From the NCBI GenBank assembly GCA_963740205.1, contig CAVUDD010000001.1, positions 62,001 to 126,000 of the forward strand: a DNA stretch of 64,000 bases. Reading direction: 5' to 3'. The DNA is from UBA2137 sp963740205 (lineage in GTDB: Bacteria; Pseudomonadota; Alphaproteobacteria; Micavibrionales; Micavibrionaceae). The position numbers and the translations under genes are program-made. This document shows, in pieces, positions 45,778 through 54,185 of this stretch (position 1 is the first letter of the stretch; every line of letters starts with the position of its first letter). A model generated the notes under the pieces. It was given only the letters and a program-made list of their open reading frames with translations. It was not told the DNA's origin and made no database searches.

Positions 45778-46389
45778 ATGAAACACCGTATTAAACAACG
45801 TAAATTGGGTCGTACTACGTCTCATAGAAAAGCAATGTTTGCCAATATGTCTGCAGCGCTTGTAAAGCATGAGCAAATTGTTACTACTTTGCCAAAAGCA
45901 AAAGAACTTCGTCCTTTTGTTGAAAAACTGATTACACTCGGTAAAAAAGGCGGTCTTGCCAATTATCGTCGTGCAATTTCAATCATGCGTGATGAAACGC
46001 AAGCCAAGAAAATATTTGATGTTCTTGCTGCACGTTACAAAGATAGACAAGGTGGTTACATCCGTGTGTTAAAGGCTGGTTACCGTTATGGTGATGCTGC
46101 GCCTATGGCTGTTATTGAGTTTGTTGATCGTGACGAGAGTGCTAAGGGTGCAGATAGTGGTCCTGCGGCATCTCAGTTCGAGCAAGAGCAAGAAGCAAAC
46201 ACGCAAGCAGCTAAAGAAAGTGCCAAAGAAAAAAGCGAAAAGGCTAAAAAAGACGATTCTGCTAAGCCTGCTGCTAAAAAGGCACCGGCTAAGAAAGCAC
46301 CAGCTAAGAAATCAGAAGGCACAAAGGCTAAATCTCAGGCTACACCTAGCAAACCTGCCGCTAGAAAAGCACCTTCCAAAAAAGGCTAA
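45778..46389 (+). CDS. rplQ: 50S ribosomal protein L17 with a long Lys/Ala/Pro tail
   Basis: Residues 1-120 are L17 (MKHRIKQRKLGRTTSHRKAM, NMSAALVKHEQIVTTLPKAK, GGYIRVLKAGYRYGDAAPMA). About 80 additional residues, with AKKAPAKKAPAKK-type repeats, follow; the tail resembles histone H1-like or nucleoid-binding sequences. L17 is usually 120-140 residues. The alpha operon ends here. The 129-base gap before it holds no gene. Confidence 0.96.
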   Translation: MKHRIKQRKLGRTTSHRKAMFANMSAALVKHEQIVTTLPKAKELRPFVEKLITLGKKGGLANYRRAISIMRDETQAKKIFDVLAARYKDRQGGYIRVLKAGYRYGDAAPMAVIEFVDRDESAKGADSGPAASQFEQEQEANTQAAKESAKEKSEKAKKDDSAKPAAKKAPAKKAPAKKSEGTKAKSQATPSKPAARKAPSKKG

Positions 46390-46414
46390 GTTCTTTTATT
46401 TAGAAATTTTAAGA

Positions 46415-46439
46415 AAGCGCTCTTTTGGGCGCTTTTTTT
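46415..46439 (+). terminator. Intrinsic terminator after rplQ, possibly bidirectional
   Basis: AGCGCTC-tttt-GGGCGCT followed by seven T residues. The stop codon of the convergent gene (46440-46438) lies in the T-run, and A residues precede the stem, so it may serve both strands. Confidence 0.88.
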
Positions 46440-47175
46440 ATAACGTGAGTAACGCTAATCTGTTGTTACCTTCATGAAGGAGAGAGGTAGGGGAGCGGTG
46501 ATACAAATCGCGTCCCATAATTATTAAAGCGTTCTCAGGAATAAGTCTGATACGATTTTCAAGATCAGGTCTTGAAGCCATATACTCATATGATTCAACA
46601 TGACTATCTAATTCAAACAGCTCTTTAGCGTCTTCGGGTTTTGTATCGCCTATCATAATCTCAAGCAAGGCATCCCCAAAAGTAATATGAGTAGCCCCCG
46701 CATTATGTGTGTGCATTTCAGGAGCAGTAGTAACCACTCTTTTGCCACCAAAATTAGTTAGTATTTGGAAATAACTATCAGACATTACACCCCTAGAGCT
46801 TGATACTTTTTCCAGAATGTTAGAATAACTGCTTATTATATTTTTTAAAGCTAAGGAGAATTTGTTGCTAAGGCTATTTTCTGAATTCATGTCTCCAAAT
46901 ATTTGATCATTTATATAATAGTATTCTCCAAGGGAGTCTGCTGCTTCCTTTATCTCCTCAGCAAGTCTTATATGCCCATCACCGATTTGTTGTGAAAGTG
47001 CTACAAAGTCAGTAAGTATAATAGCCCTTAGTTCGCCATCGCTAAGCATTTGCAAGTCTACTTTAAGTGTATCTGGATTAAATACAATTTTGGGGTCTTC
47101 ACCATCTTTTAATAATGGGTAAAGCCTTGTTGCCGCACGCATGCGGTTAAAACTTTCGTCGTCATATTTTACCAT
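46438..47175 (-). CDS. DUF1826-like protein with a possible oxygenase-type C-terminal half
   Basis: A 245-residue soluble protein of uncertain family. The N-terminal half is helical. The C-terminal half contains MHTHNAGATHITFGDALLEI and finally YHRSPTSLLHEGNNRLALLT, an order of His-x-His and late His-Arg-Ser-Pro that recalls DUF1826 and 2-oxoglutarate/Fe(II)-type double-stranded beta-helix proteins; metal binding is a guess from this. A promoter (47210-47182) lies six bases upstream of the ATG. It is followed upstream, on the same strand, by the HD protein gene. Confidence 0.6.
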   Translation of the reverse strand: MVKYDDESFNRMRAATRLYPLLKDGEDPKIVFNPDTLKVDLQMLSDGELRAIILTDFVALSQQIGDGHIRLAEEIKEAADSLGEYYYINDQIFGDMNSENSLSNKFSLALKNIISSYSNILEKVSSSRGVMSDSYFQILTNFGGKRVVTTAPEMHTHNAGATHITFGDALLEIMIGDTKPEDAKELFELDSHVESYEYMASRPDLENRIRLIPENALIIMGRDLYHRSPTSLLHEGNNRLALLTL

Positions 47176-47181
47176 ACGTAT

Positions 47182-47210
47182 TAATTAACATAATATACAT
47201 GAAAAGTCAA
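47182..47210 (-). promoter_or_regulatory. Promoter giving a leaderless mRNA for the 46438-47175 gene
   Basis: On the minus strand TTGACT (47210-47205), 17 bases, then TAATTA (47187-47182), then six bases to the ATG at 47175. The start site should fall at the ATG; no Shine-Dalgarno sequence is present. Confidence 0.5.
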
Positions 47211-47225
47211 AAGTGCTGTTTATTT

Positions 47226-47879
47226 TTAATTAAAAGCAGGTGAATTCGTAGGGATTTGAGGGAATATGCTTAAATTTATTTCGGCTTTATCATCAATAAG
47301 ATCTGGTAAAGTTTGAGGAGATTTTAACAGCTCTAGAACTTTTTCGTGAGAAATACCTAAATGAGGTACAAAGCTTTCTAATGCCTTAGATAGCCTTTCT
47401 ATTGAGGCATCATAACGTATTGCAAATTTAGCTGCTTTTTCAGGGTCTCTTGCTGCGAGAAGTCTGTTTCTTCCAGCATGTCTATTGTCCATATTGTCTG
47501 CTAATTTGACTAGTATAGACCTCCAGTCGCCCATGCCTATGATAAGAGCAATTCTTTCTTTATAGGGGCGATCAACGGTTTCATTTTTTGTAATGTTTTG
47601 AATGATTTGAACTGTTGATTGTGAATAGCCAAGTTGAAGCAAATAGTCGGCTGTGATTCCATCTTTTTTGCATTTCTCTATAACATCATGGAATAGAGCT
47701 GCAATAAGAGTTTCCTCGTCAGCCTGTGGCCATAGCCTAAGTACATTATCCATGACCCGCAATGGGTGATAAAAATAAGGGTAATCGCCGTCTGAATGGC
47801 TTTTATGGAATTCACACATCAGCTCGACGGAGTCTTTTAAAGAAGGACTTTGAGAAGTTATGTTTGATGCAAAGTTCAT
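47226..47879 (-). CDS. SpoT-like HD-domain phosphohydrolase, small-alarmone-hydrolase type
   Basis: A 217-residue free-standing HD protein resembling the (p)ppGpp hydrolase domain of RelA/SpoT. Visible motifs: YFYHPLRV (His about 38), ALFHDVIEKC (His64-Asp65) and VKLADNMDN (Asp128, Asn132). In active hydrolases the HD pair is followed by Glu-Asp (HDxxED); here it is Glu-Lys, so one catalytic acid is replaced and activity is in doubt. There is no synthetase, TGS or ACT domain. The ATG lacks a ribosome site, and TATGTT lies 14 bases before it. Substrate could be ppGpp, NADPH or another nucleotide. Confidence 0.7.
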   Translation of the reverse strand: MNFASNITSQSPSLKDSVELMCEFHKSHSDGDYPYFYHPLRVMDNVLRLWPQADEETLIAALFHDVIEKCKKDGITADYLLQLGYSQSTVQIIQNITKNETVDRPYKERIALIIGMGDWRSILVKLADNMDNRHAGRNRLLAARDPEKAAKFAIRYDASIERLSKALESFVPHLGISHEKVLELLKSPQTLPDLIDDKAEINLSIFPQIPTNSPAFN

Positions 47880-47980
47880 AATGAGCGCAAATTAACATAC
47901 ATAACCATTGAATCAACAAGTTTTTACATATTATAAAAAACGAATATAAAAGTGAACTCGTAAGATAAGGGCGTCCGCGC

Positions 47981-47986
47981 TATGTT
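47981..47986 (+). promoter_or_regulatory. Possible -10 box for a leaderless rarA mRNA
   Basis: TATGTT ends seven bases before the rarA ATG (47994), and no clear Shine-Dalgarno sequence exists. The -35 region (CGTAA at about 47958) is poor, so the promoter is tentative. Confidence 0.35.
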
Positions 47987-47993
47987 CTGAGAT

Positions 47994-49316
47994 ATGACCT
48001 CTACACTTTTTGATACGACAACAGAACTTATAAAAGCGGATGATAACACTCGCCCGTTACCAGATATCTTACGACCCAAAACTTTGGATGATGTCATAGG
48101 TCAAGACCATATAATTGGCGAAGGCGCGCCTTTGCGAAAAATGCTTGAAGGGGGCAAACTTGCGTCTTTAATTTTGTGGGGCCCTCCCGGATGCGGGAAG
48201 ACAACTTTAGCAAGAATACTCGCTGATTACACTGATCTGCATTTTGAACAGATTTCAGCCATATTTTCTGGTGTTGCTGACTTAAAAAAGGTGTTCGAGA
48301 GTGCTAAAATTAGAAAACAGAATGGGCAAGGAACTCTTCTTTTTGTGGATGAGATTCATCGTTTCAATAAATCACAACAAGATGCTTTTTTACCCGTTGT
48401 TGAAAACGGAACAATTACCCTTATCGGCGCAACGACTGAAAATCCTTCATTCGAACTAAACTCCGCTGTTCTATCACGTTGTCAGGTTATGGTCTTAAAA
48501 CGTCTTGATGATGCTGCCCTGGGCAGTCTGCTGGAGCGTGCAGAAAAATATTATGAGAAATCTCTGCCTCTTTTGAGTGATGCGAGAGAGTCCTTGAAGG
48601 CATTGGCCGATGGAGATGGACGATATATTTTAACACTTGCTGATCAGGTTTTTGCTCAGGCCGATAGTAATGAACGTTGGGATCAGGAGGCACTTTTTAA
48701 ATCCGTTCAAAAGCGCGCCCCCCTTTACGACAAAAAAGACGATAGTCATTATAATCTGATTTCAGCTCTTCATAAATCTATGAGAGGGTCTGACGTAGAT
48801 GCTTCGCTATATTGGTTTTCACGAATGCTAGATGGTGGTGAAGATCCACGCTACGTTGCACGCCGTATGGTACGAATGGCTGTAGAAGATATAGGTATGG
48901 CTGATCCTCAGGCTTTGCAAGTTTGTTTAAATGCTTGGGATACATATGAGCGTTTGGGGTCGCCAGAAGGTGAGTTGGCACTTGCGCAGGCTATGATTTA
49001 TCTCGCTACTGCTCCTAAATCTAACGCATCTTATTCTGCATCTAAGGCTGCGATGGCAAGTGCAAAGGCAACAGGGTCATTGATGCCTCCCAAGCATATT
49101 TTACCTGCCCCTACAACATTGATGAAAGATGAGGGGTACGGAAAAGACTATAACTATGATCACAACACAGTGGATGGTTTTTCAGGGCAAAATTATTTTC
49201 CCGATGAAATGCAAAGAGAGATTTTCTATGATCCGCCAGAGCGTGGATTCGAAAGAGACATTAGAAAACGTCTCGATTATTGGAGGAAATTAAGAGAGAA
49301 AAAGAACAATGAATGA
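47994..49316 (+). CDS. rarA: Replication-associated recombination protein A (AAA+ ATPase)
   Basis: A 440-residue clamp-loader-like ATPase (MgsA) acting at stalled replication forks. Walker A is GPPGCGKTTLA, Walker B FVDEIHRFNKSQQDAFLP, sensor-1 GATTENPSFELNSAVLSRCQ. The C-terminal tetramerisation part has GSDVDASLYWFSRMLDGGED and YGKDYNYDHN. Full length. It leads a same-strand set running to tag. Confidence 0.96.
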   Translation: MTSTLFDTTTELIKADDNTRPLPDILRPKTLDDVIGQDHIIGEGAPLRKMLEGGKLASLILWGPPGCGKTTLARILADYTDLHFEQISAIFSGVADLKKVFESAKIRKQNGQGTLLFVDEIHRFNKSQQDAFLPVVENGTITLIGATTENPSFELNSAVLSRCQVMVLKRLDDAALGSLLERAEKYYEKSLPLLSDARESLKALADGDGRYILTLADQVFAQADSNERWDQEALFKSVQKRAPLYDKKDDSHYNLISALHKSMRGSDVDASLYWFSRMLDGGEDPRYVARRMVRMAVEDIGMADPQALQVCLNAWDTYERLGSPEGELALAQAMIYLATAPKSNASYSASKAAMASAKATGSLMPPKHILPAPTTLMKDEGYGKDYNYDHNTVDGFSGQNYFPDEMQREIFYDPPERGFERDIRKRLDYWRKLREKKNNE

Positions 49317-49647
49317 AATAACTTTTGATGATTTTATGAAGGTTGATATTCGTGCGGGCACCGTCGTGGATGTACAAGACTTTCCTGAGGCTAAAAAGCC
49401 AGCTTTAAAACTGTTCATAGATTTTGGTGAAGATCTGGGTGTGAAAAAAACCTCTGCGCAAATTACACAACATCACTCGAAAGATAATCTCATAGGGAAG
49501 CAGGTTATGGCTGTTGTGAACTTCCCACCCCGCCAAATCGGACCTTTTATGTCCGAAGTTCTGGCTCTTGGGTTTCATGACGAAAACGGGTTTGTAAAAC
49601 TGGCTTTTCCAAGTGGAGATGTTCCTAATGGCGAGCGCCTTTGTTAA
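49309..49647 (+). CDS. csaA: CsaA-like tRNA-binding OB-fold protein
   Basis: A 112-residue free-standing OB domain homologous to the C-terminal domain of MetRS and to Arc1p/Trbp111: FDDFMKVDIRAGTVVDVQDF, KKTSAQITQHH, VVNFPPRQIGPFMSEVLALG, ending FPSGDVPNGERLC. Members act as dimeric tRNA-binding or secretion-related chaperones. The start overlaps the rarA end by eight bases. The window's MetRS lacks this domain. Confidence 0.92.
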   Translation: MNEITFDDFMKVDIRAGTVVDVQDFPEAKKPALKLFIDFGEDLGVKKTSAQITQHHSKDNLIGKQVMAVVNFPPRQIGPFMSEVLALGFHDENGFVKLAFPSGDVPNGERLC

Positions 49648-49656
49648 ATAGCGCAT

Positions 49657-50541
49657 ATGAAGAATTTTGACCTATATGTTGGAATTGATTGGTCCGGTGC
49701 CAAACAAATTCAAACTTCTGCTATTCAGGTTGCTGCCTGCAAAAAAGGAAATTCAGCGCCATCATTGATGTTGCCGCCTCAGGGTGGAAATTGGTCAAGA
49801 AAGGCTGTTTCTAATTGGATAGAAGCGACTTGTGAATCTGATGTCCGCACCTTCATAGGTATTGATTGTAACTTTGGCTATAACGCGGATGTTTTGGAGA
49901 AGCAGTTGAGTGCAACGGCTATAGCTCATGATTTATGGATTAAGGTTGATGCTGTATGTCATGATATTCCAAATTACTACGCAGAGTCTTTCTGGCTAAA
50001 GTACAAAAAATATTTTTGGTTGGAAGGTAAGCAACCCTCTTGGTTTGAAGGGAAAGAGCTTAGACGAAAAACCGAATGGGCGTGTGGCGAGCAAGGACTT
50101 GGCTGGCCTGAAAGCCCATTTAAGCTCTGTTATACAAAGCAAGTTGGTAAAGGAGGATTGGCTGCAATGAGAATGGTAAATGATTTACGCAAAAGATGCG
50201 GACAAAAAATAGCTGTTTGGCCGTTTGATGAAGTAAATAAATACGATAAAGCCAAAATTGTTATATCAGAAATATACCCGAGGCAGTTTTTAAAGCGCGC
50301 AGGATGGGGAAACAATAAAGTCCGTAATATAGATGACTTGAATGACTGCCTTATGAAATTAGAAAGCCTGAAAATGACAGCAGAGTCTGTCTCGGATCAT
50401 GCGGCAGATGCGCTTGTGTCGGCTGCTGGAATTCGTGTGCTTTGTGGAAATGGTGACGACTTACCCGAAAATATAACCTCTCCTAAGTCAATGGATGAAC
50501 GAAGTGCACAAAAGGAGGGCTGGATATTCGGCGTTGCGTAA
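49657..50541 (+). CDS. DUF429-like RNase H-fold protein
   Basis: A 294-residue protein with acidic positions arranged as in RNase H-like folds: LYVGIDWSGAKQ at the N-terminus, TFIGIDCNFGY, EIYPRQFLKRAG and a late SDHAADALVSAAGIR, then KEGWIFGV. This matches the DUF429 pattern of a predicted nuclease. Biochemical function is unknown. Nine bases after csaA and probably in its operon. Confidence 0.75.
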   Translation: MKNFDLYVGIDWSGAKQIQTSAIQVAACKKGNSAPSLMLPPQGGNWSRKAVSNWIEATCESDVRTFIGIDCNFGYNADVLEKQLSATAIAHDLWIKVDAVCHDIPNYYAESFWLKYKKYFWLEGKQPSWFEGKELRRKTEWACGEQGLGWPESPFKLCYTKQVGKGGLAAMRMVNDLRKRCGQKIAVWPFDEVNKYDKAKIVISEIYPRQFLKRAGWGNNKVRNIDDLNDCLMKLESLKMTAESVSDHAADALVSAAGIRVLCGNGDDLPENITSPKSMDERSAQKEGWIFGVA

Positions 50542-50601
50542 TCACTTCTCTTAAAAGCCCCTTTGCTTTATATAGTAAGAGCAACAATAATAGGGTTATC
50601 A

Positions 50602-50982
50602 ATGCAGACAGTTATAGCAATCGCAGCAGGTGGAGCAATGGGCGCAGTTCTTCGTCATTTCACCAATAATGGTATTGTCGCAACGGCAGGGATGTCTTTT
50701 CCGTTGGGTATTCTTGCGATTAATATTGTTGGCTCGTTTTTAATGGGGTGTACGGTATCTGCCTTTGCACATGGAATTGATTTATCCCAGCAGATGAGAG
50801 CTTTTTTGATGGTTGGATTACTGGGTGGGTTCACAACATTTTCAGCCTTTTCTCTGGATGTAATAAATTTGATAGAGAAACACGCTTATGTATCGGCGGG
50901 GCTATATGTCTGTGCGTCTGTTTTTGTTTCTATAATTGCCTTAATTGGCGGAATGTTAATAGTAAGGCAGGTGATGGCATGA
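50602..50982 (+). CDS. crcB: Fluoride ion exporter CrcB/Fluc
   Basis: A 126-residue four-helix membrane protein: GGAMGAVLRHFTN, NIVGSFLMGC and GLLGGFTTFSAFSLD are the family signatures (the Phe box and TM3 break). ATG 50602 (MQTVIAIAAG) is preferred over an in-frame TTG at 50563. The upstream sequence shows no fluoride riboswitch. The stop overlaps the next gene (ATGA). Confidence 0.95.
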   Translation: MQTVIAIAAGGAMGAVLRHFTNNGIVATAGMSFPLGILAINIVGSFLMGCTVSAFAHGIDLSQQMRAFLMVGLLGGFTTFSAFSLDVINLIEKHAYVSAGLYVCASVFVSIIALIGGMLIVRQVMA

Positions 50983-51959
50983 GTGATGTAAAAATTATCA
51001 AGGTTAAGCAAGATGACGATGGTCAAAGGCTTGATCGTTGGATGAAAAAGCATATCGGTCGTACTCCTTTTGCTTTAACTCAGAAAATGATTCGTACGGG
51101 ACAAGTGCGCGTTGATGGCAAGCGTGCAAAGCCTGATACAAAGCTTGTGGCTGGCCAAGAGGTGCGATTGCCACCAATGGAAGACAAACACGGCCCTACG
51201 ACCTTTAGACCGCAAACAGGTGACAGGGATTTGCTTAAAAGTATTACTGTATACGATGATGGTGACATGTTGGTTTTGAACAAACCTTATGGTTTACCTT
51301 CACAAGGTGGCTCTAAAATCACACGCCATGTAGATGGTATCTTGGAGTTGCTAACAGATAGAAAAGGCCTGCGTCCAAAACTAGCACACAGGTTAGATAG
51401 GGATACATCAGGACTTTTGATATGTGCGCGCAAGCGCGGAACTCTGCAAAAGCTAGGAAAGATCTTCCAACAAAAAGATATTCGTAAATATTACTGGGCA
51501 ATTACTATTGGTGTGCCTGAAATGACAGAGGGTAGTGTTATTGCCCCATTAGGTAAGGGCGATGGTTATCAAAAAGATATGATGATTATTGATGAAGAGT
51601 TCGGTAAATACGCCAGGACTGAGTATTCGGTTGTTGAGACTGCTGGACAGGATGCTGCGTTGGTTGCGTTTTGGCCAAGGACAGGGCGCACACACCAGAT
51701 ACGGGCTCATGCGACATATGCTCTCGAATGTCCTTTACTAGGTGATGATAAATATGGTGGACAGACAGACGCTTTTGACTCGATTGGAGCATCAACTAGA
51801 TTACATTTGCATGCCTACCGCATTATTTTCCCTCACCCAAATGAAAAGAAAATGATGGATATCAATGCACCACTACCAACTGATTTAAAGAAAAGCTGGC
51901 AGGCATTTGGATTTTCCGCCAATGTAGGTGATGATCCGTTTGAACTTATCAAAACCTAG
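50979..51959 (+). CDS. RluC/RluD-family 23S rRNA pseudouridine synthase
   Basis: A 326-residue enzyme: N-terminal S4 domain (RLDRWMKKHIGRTP, IRTGQVRVDGKRAKPDTKL) then the catalytic domain with LAHRLDRDTSGLLICARKR, whose second Asp is the nucleophile, and WPRTGRTHQIRAHA. RluC is the likeliest ortholog from synteny with crcB, but RluD specificity is not excluded. Four-base overlap with crcB. Confidence 0.92.
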   Translation: MSDVKIIKVKQDDDGQRLDRWMKKHIGRTPFALTQKMIRTGQVRVDGKRAKPDTKLVAGQEVRLPPMEDKHGPTTFRPQTGDRDLLKSITVYDDGDMLVLNKPYGLPSQGGSKITRHVDGILELLTDRKGLRPKLAHRLDRDTSGLLICARKRGTLQKLGKIFQQKDIRKYYWAITIGVPEMTEGSVIAPLGKGDGYQKDMMIIDEEFGKYARTEYSVVETAGQDAALVAFWPRTGRTHQIRAHATYALECPLLGDDKYGGQTDAFDSIGASTRLHLHAYRIIFPHPNEKKMMDINAPLPTDLKKSWQAFGFSANVGDDPFELIKT

Positions 51960-51978
51960 AAAGACAAGGTAAAGTCCC

Positions 51979-52866
51979 ATGGTATTATTCAATGATATGG
52001 AAGGTTATAAAAAACCGACTGTTTTCGGTAGAATTATGAAATGGGCGTTTCGCATTCTGATTGTTATTGTCTGCCTAATATTGTTCTTTATTGGCTCTCT
52101 TAATCTTTTACAAGGTACAGGAGAGGCACAAAGAAATGGGCTAGCATCTGCTATTGGGGATTTAAGTGGCACAAATGTTGATATAGGCATTTTGCAGACC
52201 TTTAAATTATTTCCTCAACTTATTCTTGATGCTCAAAATATTAGATTTGAGGACCGTGTTACAGGGGAGCCAAAAGTTTTTCTAGATGACTTTCATTTCG
52301 AAGGGCCGGGTTCGGTTGTATTTACAAAAAGCAGTATTTTTAATGATATTCGCCTACTTAATATGCGTTTCTTACAAAACGGCCTGAGCGCACTCACTGT
52401 TGACCGTGCCGATGTTAAACAGATTGATGAAGAACAATATCATTTGAGTGTCGTTGGTATATATGGTGATGAAACTTATGAATTAATGATGCCTCTAGAG
52501 AGCTGGGTCTCAAGGCGCGATGATAATCGCTACTTCAAGTTTCAAGAGGGTTTTCCATTCGTTTTTAAAATGGGTGATACCGATGTTCAAGGTGCCTTGG
52601 TCGCAAATGACGATGGACAAATGATAGTCTTTGCCAAGGGTGTTTTGGTAGGAGAGGGTGCACCATGTATTCTTGCAAAGCCTGAAACCTTATGGATGGG
52701 CTTAAATCTCAATGACTTTTATATGGTTGGAAATGATAAAGTTATTACGACAGGCCAAACACAAATAAGACCTGATGCCGGTATCGTTATTCTAGGTGAC
52801 GAAGTGGCTGATCCTGAAAAGATAACATATGATTTTTCTGCAATAGATGAAGTCTGCAAGCCATAG
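51979..52866 (+). CDS. AsmA-like membrane-anchored protein
   Basis: A 295-residue protein with one N-terminal membrane anchor (ILIVIVCLILFFIGSLNLL) and then LSGTNVDIGILQTFKLFP, the beginning typical of AsmA-like periplasmic lipid-handling proteins (ligands close to the membrane, followed by beta strands such as LILDAQNIRFED). AsmA is usually much longer, so this is a short member or a distant relative. It takes the place usually held by a HAD hydrolase in rluC-ATP12 clusters. Confidence 0.6.
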   Translation: MVLFNDMEGYKKPTVFGRIMKWAFRILIVIVCLILFFIGSLNLLQGTGEAQRNGLASAIGDLSGTNVDIGILQTFKLFPQLILDAQNIRFEDRVTGEPKVFLDDFHFEGPGSVVFTKSSIFNDIRLLNMRFLQNGLSALTVDRADVKQIDEEQYHLSVVGIYGDETYELMMPLESWVSRRDDNRYFKFQEGFPFVFKMGDTDVQGALVANDDGQMIVFAKGVLVGEGAPCILAKPETLWMGLNLNDFYMVGNDKVITTGQTQIRPDAGIVILGDEVADPEKITYDFSAIDEVCKP

Positions 52867-52875
52867 GTATTTTTT

Positions 52876-53601
52876 ATGAAAAGATTTTATAAAGAGGTTT
52901 CGCTTGGCTTTGATGAAAATAATAACTTCACCATTTTGCTGGACGAACGCCCTGTAAAAACACCATCTGGAAAACTTCTCTCGACTCCTAATAAGGTTAT
53001 AGCAGAGGCGATGCATCATGAATGGTCAATCCAGAAGGATATAATTAATCCTCAAATTATGCCCGTTACGCAAATTACAACAACACATATGGATCATGTT
53101 TCCGTTTACCGCTCTGACATCGAAAAGCAAATTTTGAATTATCTTGATACCGATATGCTTTGTTATCATGCAGAAGATGCGGGTTTGACTTCGGCAATGG
53201 CAAAACGGCAAGCCAGCAAATGGAATAAATGGATTGAGTGGTATAACAGAAAAAGCGGTACAATTTTAAAAACGACAACAGAATTGAATGCTATTGAGCA
53301 AGATGCCGTTGCCAATGAATACGCCAAAAAACGTGTAGAAGGAATGGATGATTTCCAATTTACCTTGCTACAAATTCTAACGTCAGAAACAGGATCTTTT
53401 ATTTTAGCTCTGGCCTTTATGGATGAGGATATTAGCCCTAAAGATATCCTTGAGACGGCTAATGTAGAAGATTTTCTTAAAAGTGAAATCTACAATACGG
53501 ACTTTTATGGACAAGACCCACATTTAGAAAAACAGTGGGTCGAGGCCGAAAGGTTGTTTGCCGCAAGTCGTCTTTGTGTAGATGCTATCAAGTCAGCATG
53601 A
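52876..53601 (+). CDS. ATP12-family F1-ATPase assembly chaperone
   Basis: A 241-residue protein of the ATP12 family, which assists assembly of the alpha subunit of F1-ATPase in mitochondria; bacterial members are nearly confined to alphaproteobacteria. LDERPVKTPSGKLLSTPNK, EWSIQKDIINPQIMPVTQI and FTLLQILTSETGSFILALAF are diagnostic. Its TGA overlaps the tag ATG (ATGA). Confidence 0.93.
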   Translation: MKRFYKEVSLGFDENNNFTILLDERPVKTPSGKLLSTPNKVIAEAMHHEWSIQKDIINPQIMPVTQITTTHMDHVSVYRSDIEKQILNYLDTDMLCYHAEDAGLTSAMAKRQASKWNKWIEWYNRKSGTILKTTTELNAIEQDAVANEYAKKRVEGMDDFQFTLLQILTSETGSFILALAFMDEDISPKDILETANVEDFLKSEIYNTDFYGQDPHLEKQWVEAERLFAASRLCVDAIKSA

Positions 53602-54185
53602 GTGAAGGTTTAATCACAGGCGAAGATGGTAAAGTGCGTTGCTGGTGGTGTGGCAATGATCCTCTTTACATGCATTACCACGATACAGAATGGGGGCGAG
53701 AAACAAAAAGTGATATAGCTCTTTACGAAAAAATCTGTCTTGAAGGTTTTCAGGCAGGTTTGAGCTGGATAACAATTCTTAAAAAACGTGAAAATTTTAG
53801 AGAGGCGTTTGCTGGTTTTAATTTTCAAGAGGTTTCAAAATTTAACAATAACGATGTAGAGAGACTTTTGAGAAATGAAGGCATTATTAGGCATCGCGGT
53901 AAAATCGAAGCGACTATTCATAATGCAAAACTGACGATTCAACTCATCGAAGAATTTGGCTCTTTATGGGAATATTTTTCTAACTACAGGCCTTTACCTG
54001 AGAATAGGCCCACTAAGATAACTTATGAGGCAGTAGGCAAGCTAGGTTTTACAGCTGAATCAGAGGCTTTGGCAAAAGACTTGAAAAAAAGAGGCTTTAA
54101 GTTTTTGGGACCTACGACCATGTATGCACACATGCAGGCCATGGGGTTGGTTAATGATCACCTTGAGGGGTGTCACTATCGTTGA
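53598..54185 (+). CDS. tag: DNA-3-methyladenine glycosylase I
   Basis: A 195-residue base-excision enzyme removing 3-methyladenine. VRCWWCGNDPLYMHYHDTEW gives the N-terminal Cys/His zinc ligands and NDHLEGCHYR the C-terminal ones; FQAGLSWITILKKRENFREA and RHRGKIEATIHNAK are conserved. The start is inside the preceding gene (ATGA). Confidence 0.95.
   Translation: MSEGLITGEDGKVRCWWCGNDPLYMHYHDTEWGRETKSDIALYEKICLEGFQAGLSWITILKKRENFREAFAGFNFQEVSKFNNNDVERLLRNEGIIRHRGKIEATIHNAKLTIQLIEEFGSLWEYFSNYRPLPENRPTKITYEAVGKLGFTAESEALAKDLKKRGFKFLGPTTMYAHMQAMGLVNDHLEGCHYR

Noticed and set aside
50542..50601. Fluoride riboswitch before crcB
   Set aside because: The short intergenic stretch lacks the conserved GG-GATGG and CCGCC-type segments of that riboswitch.
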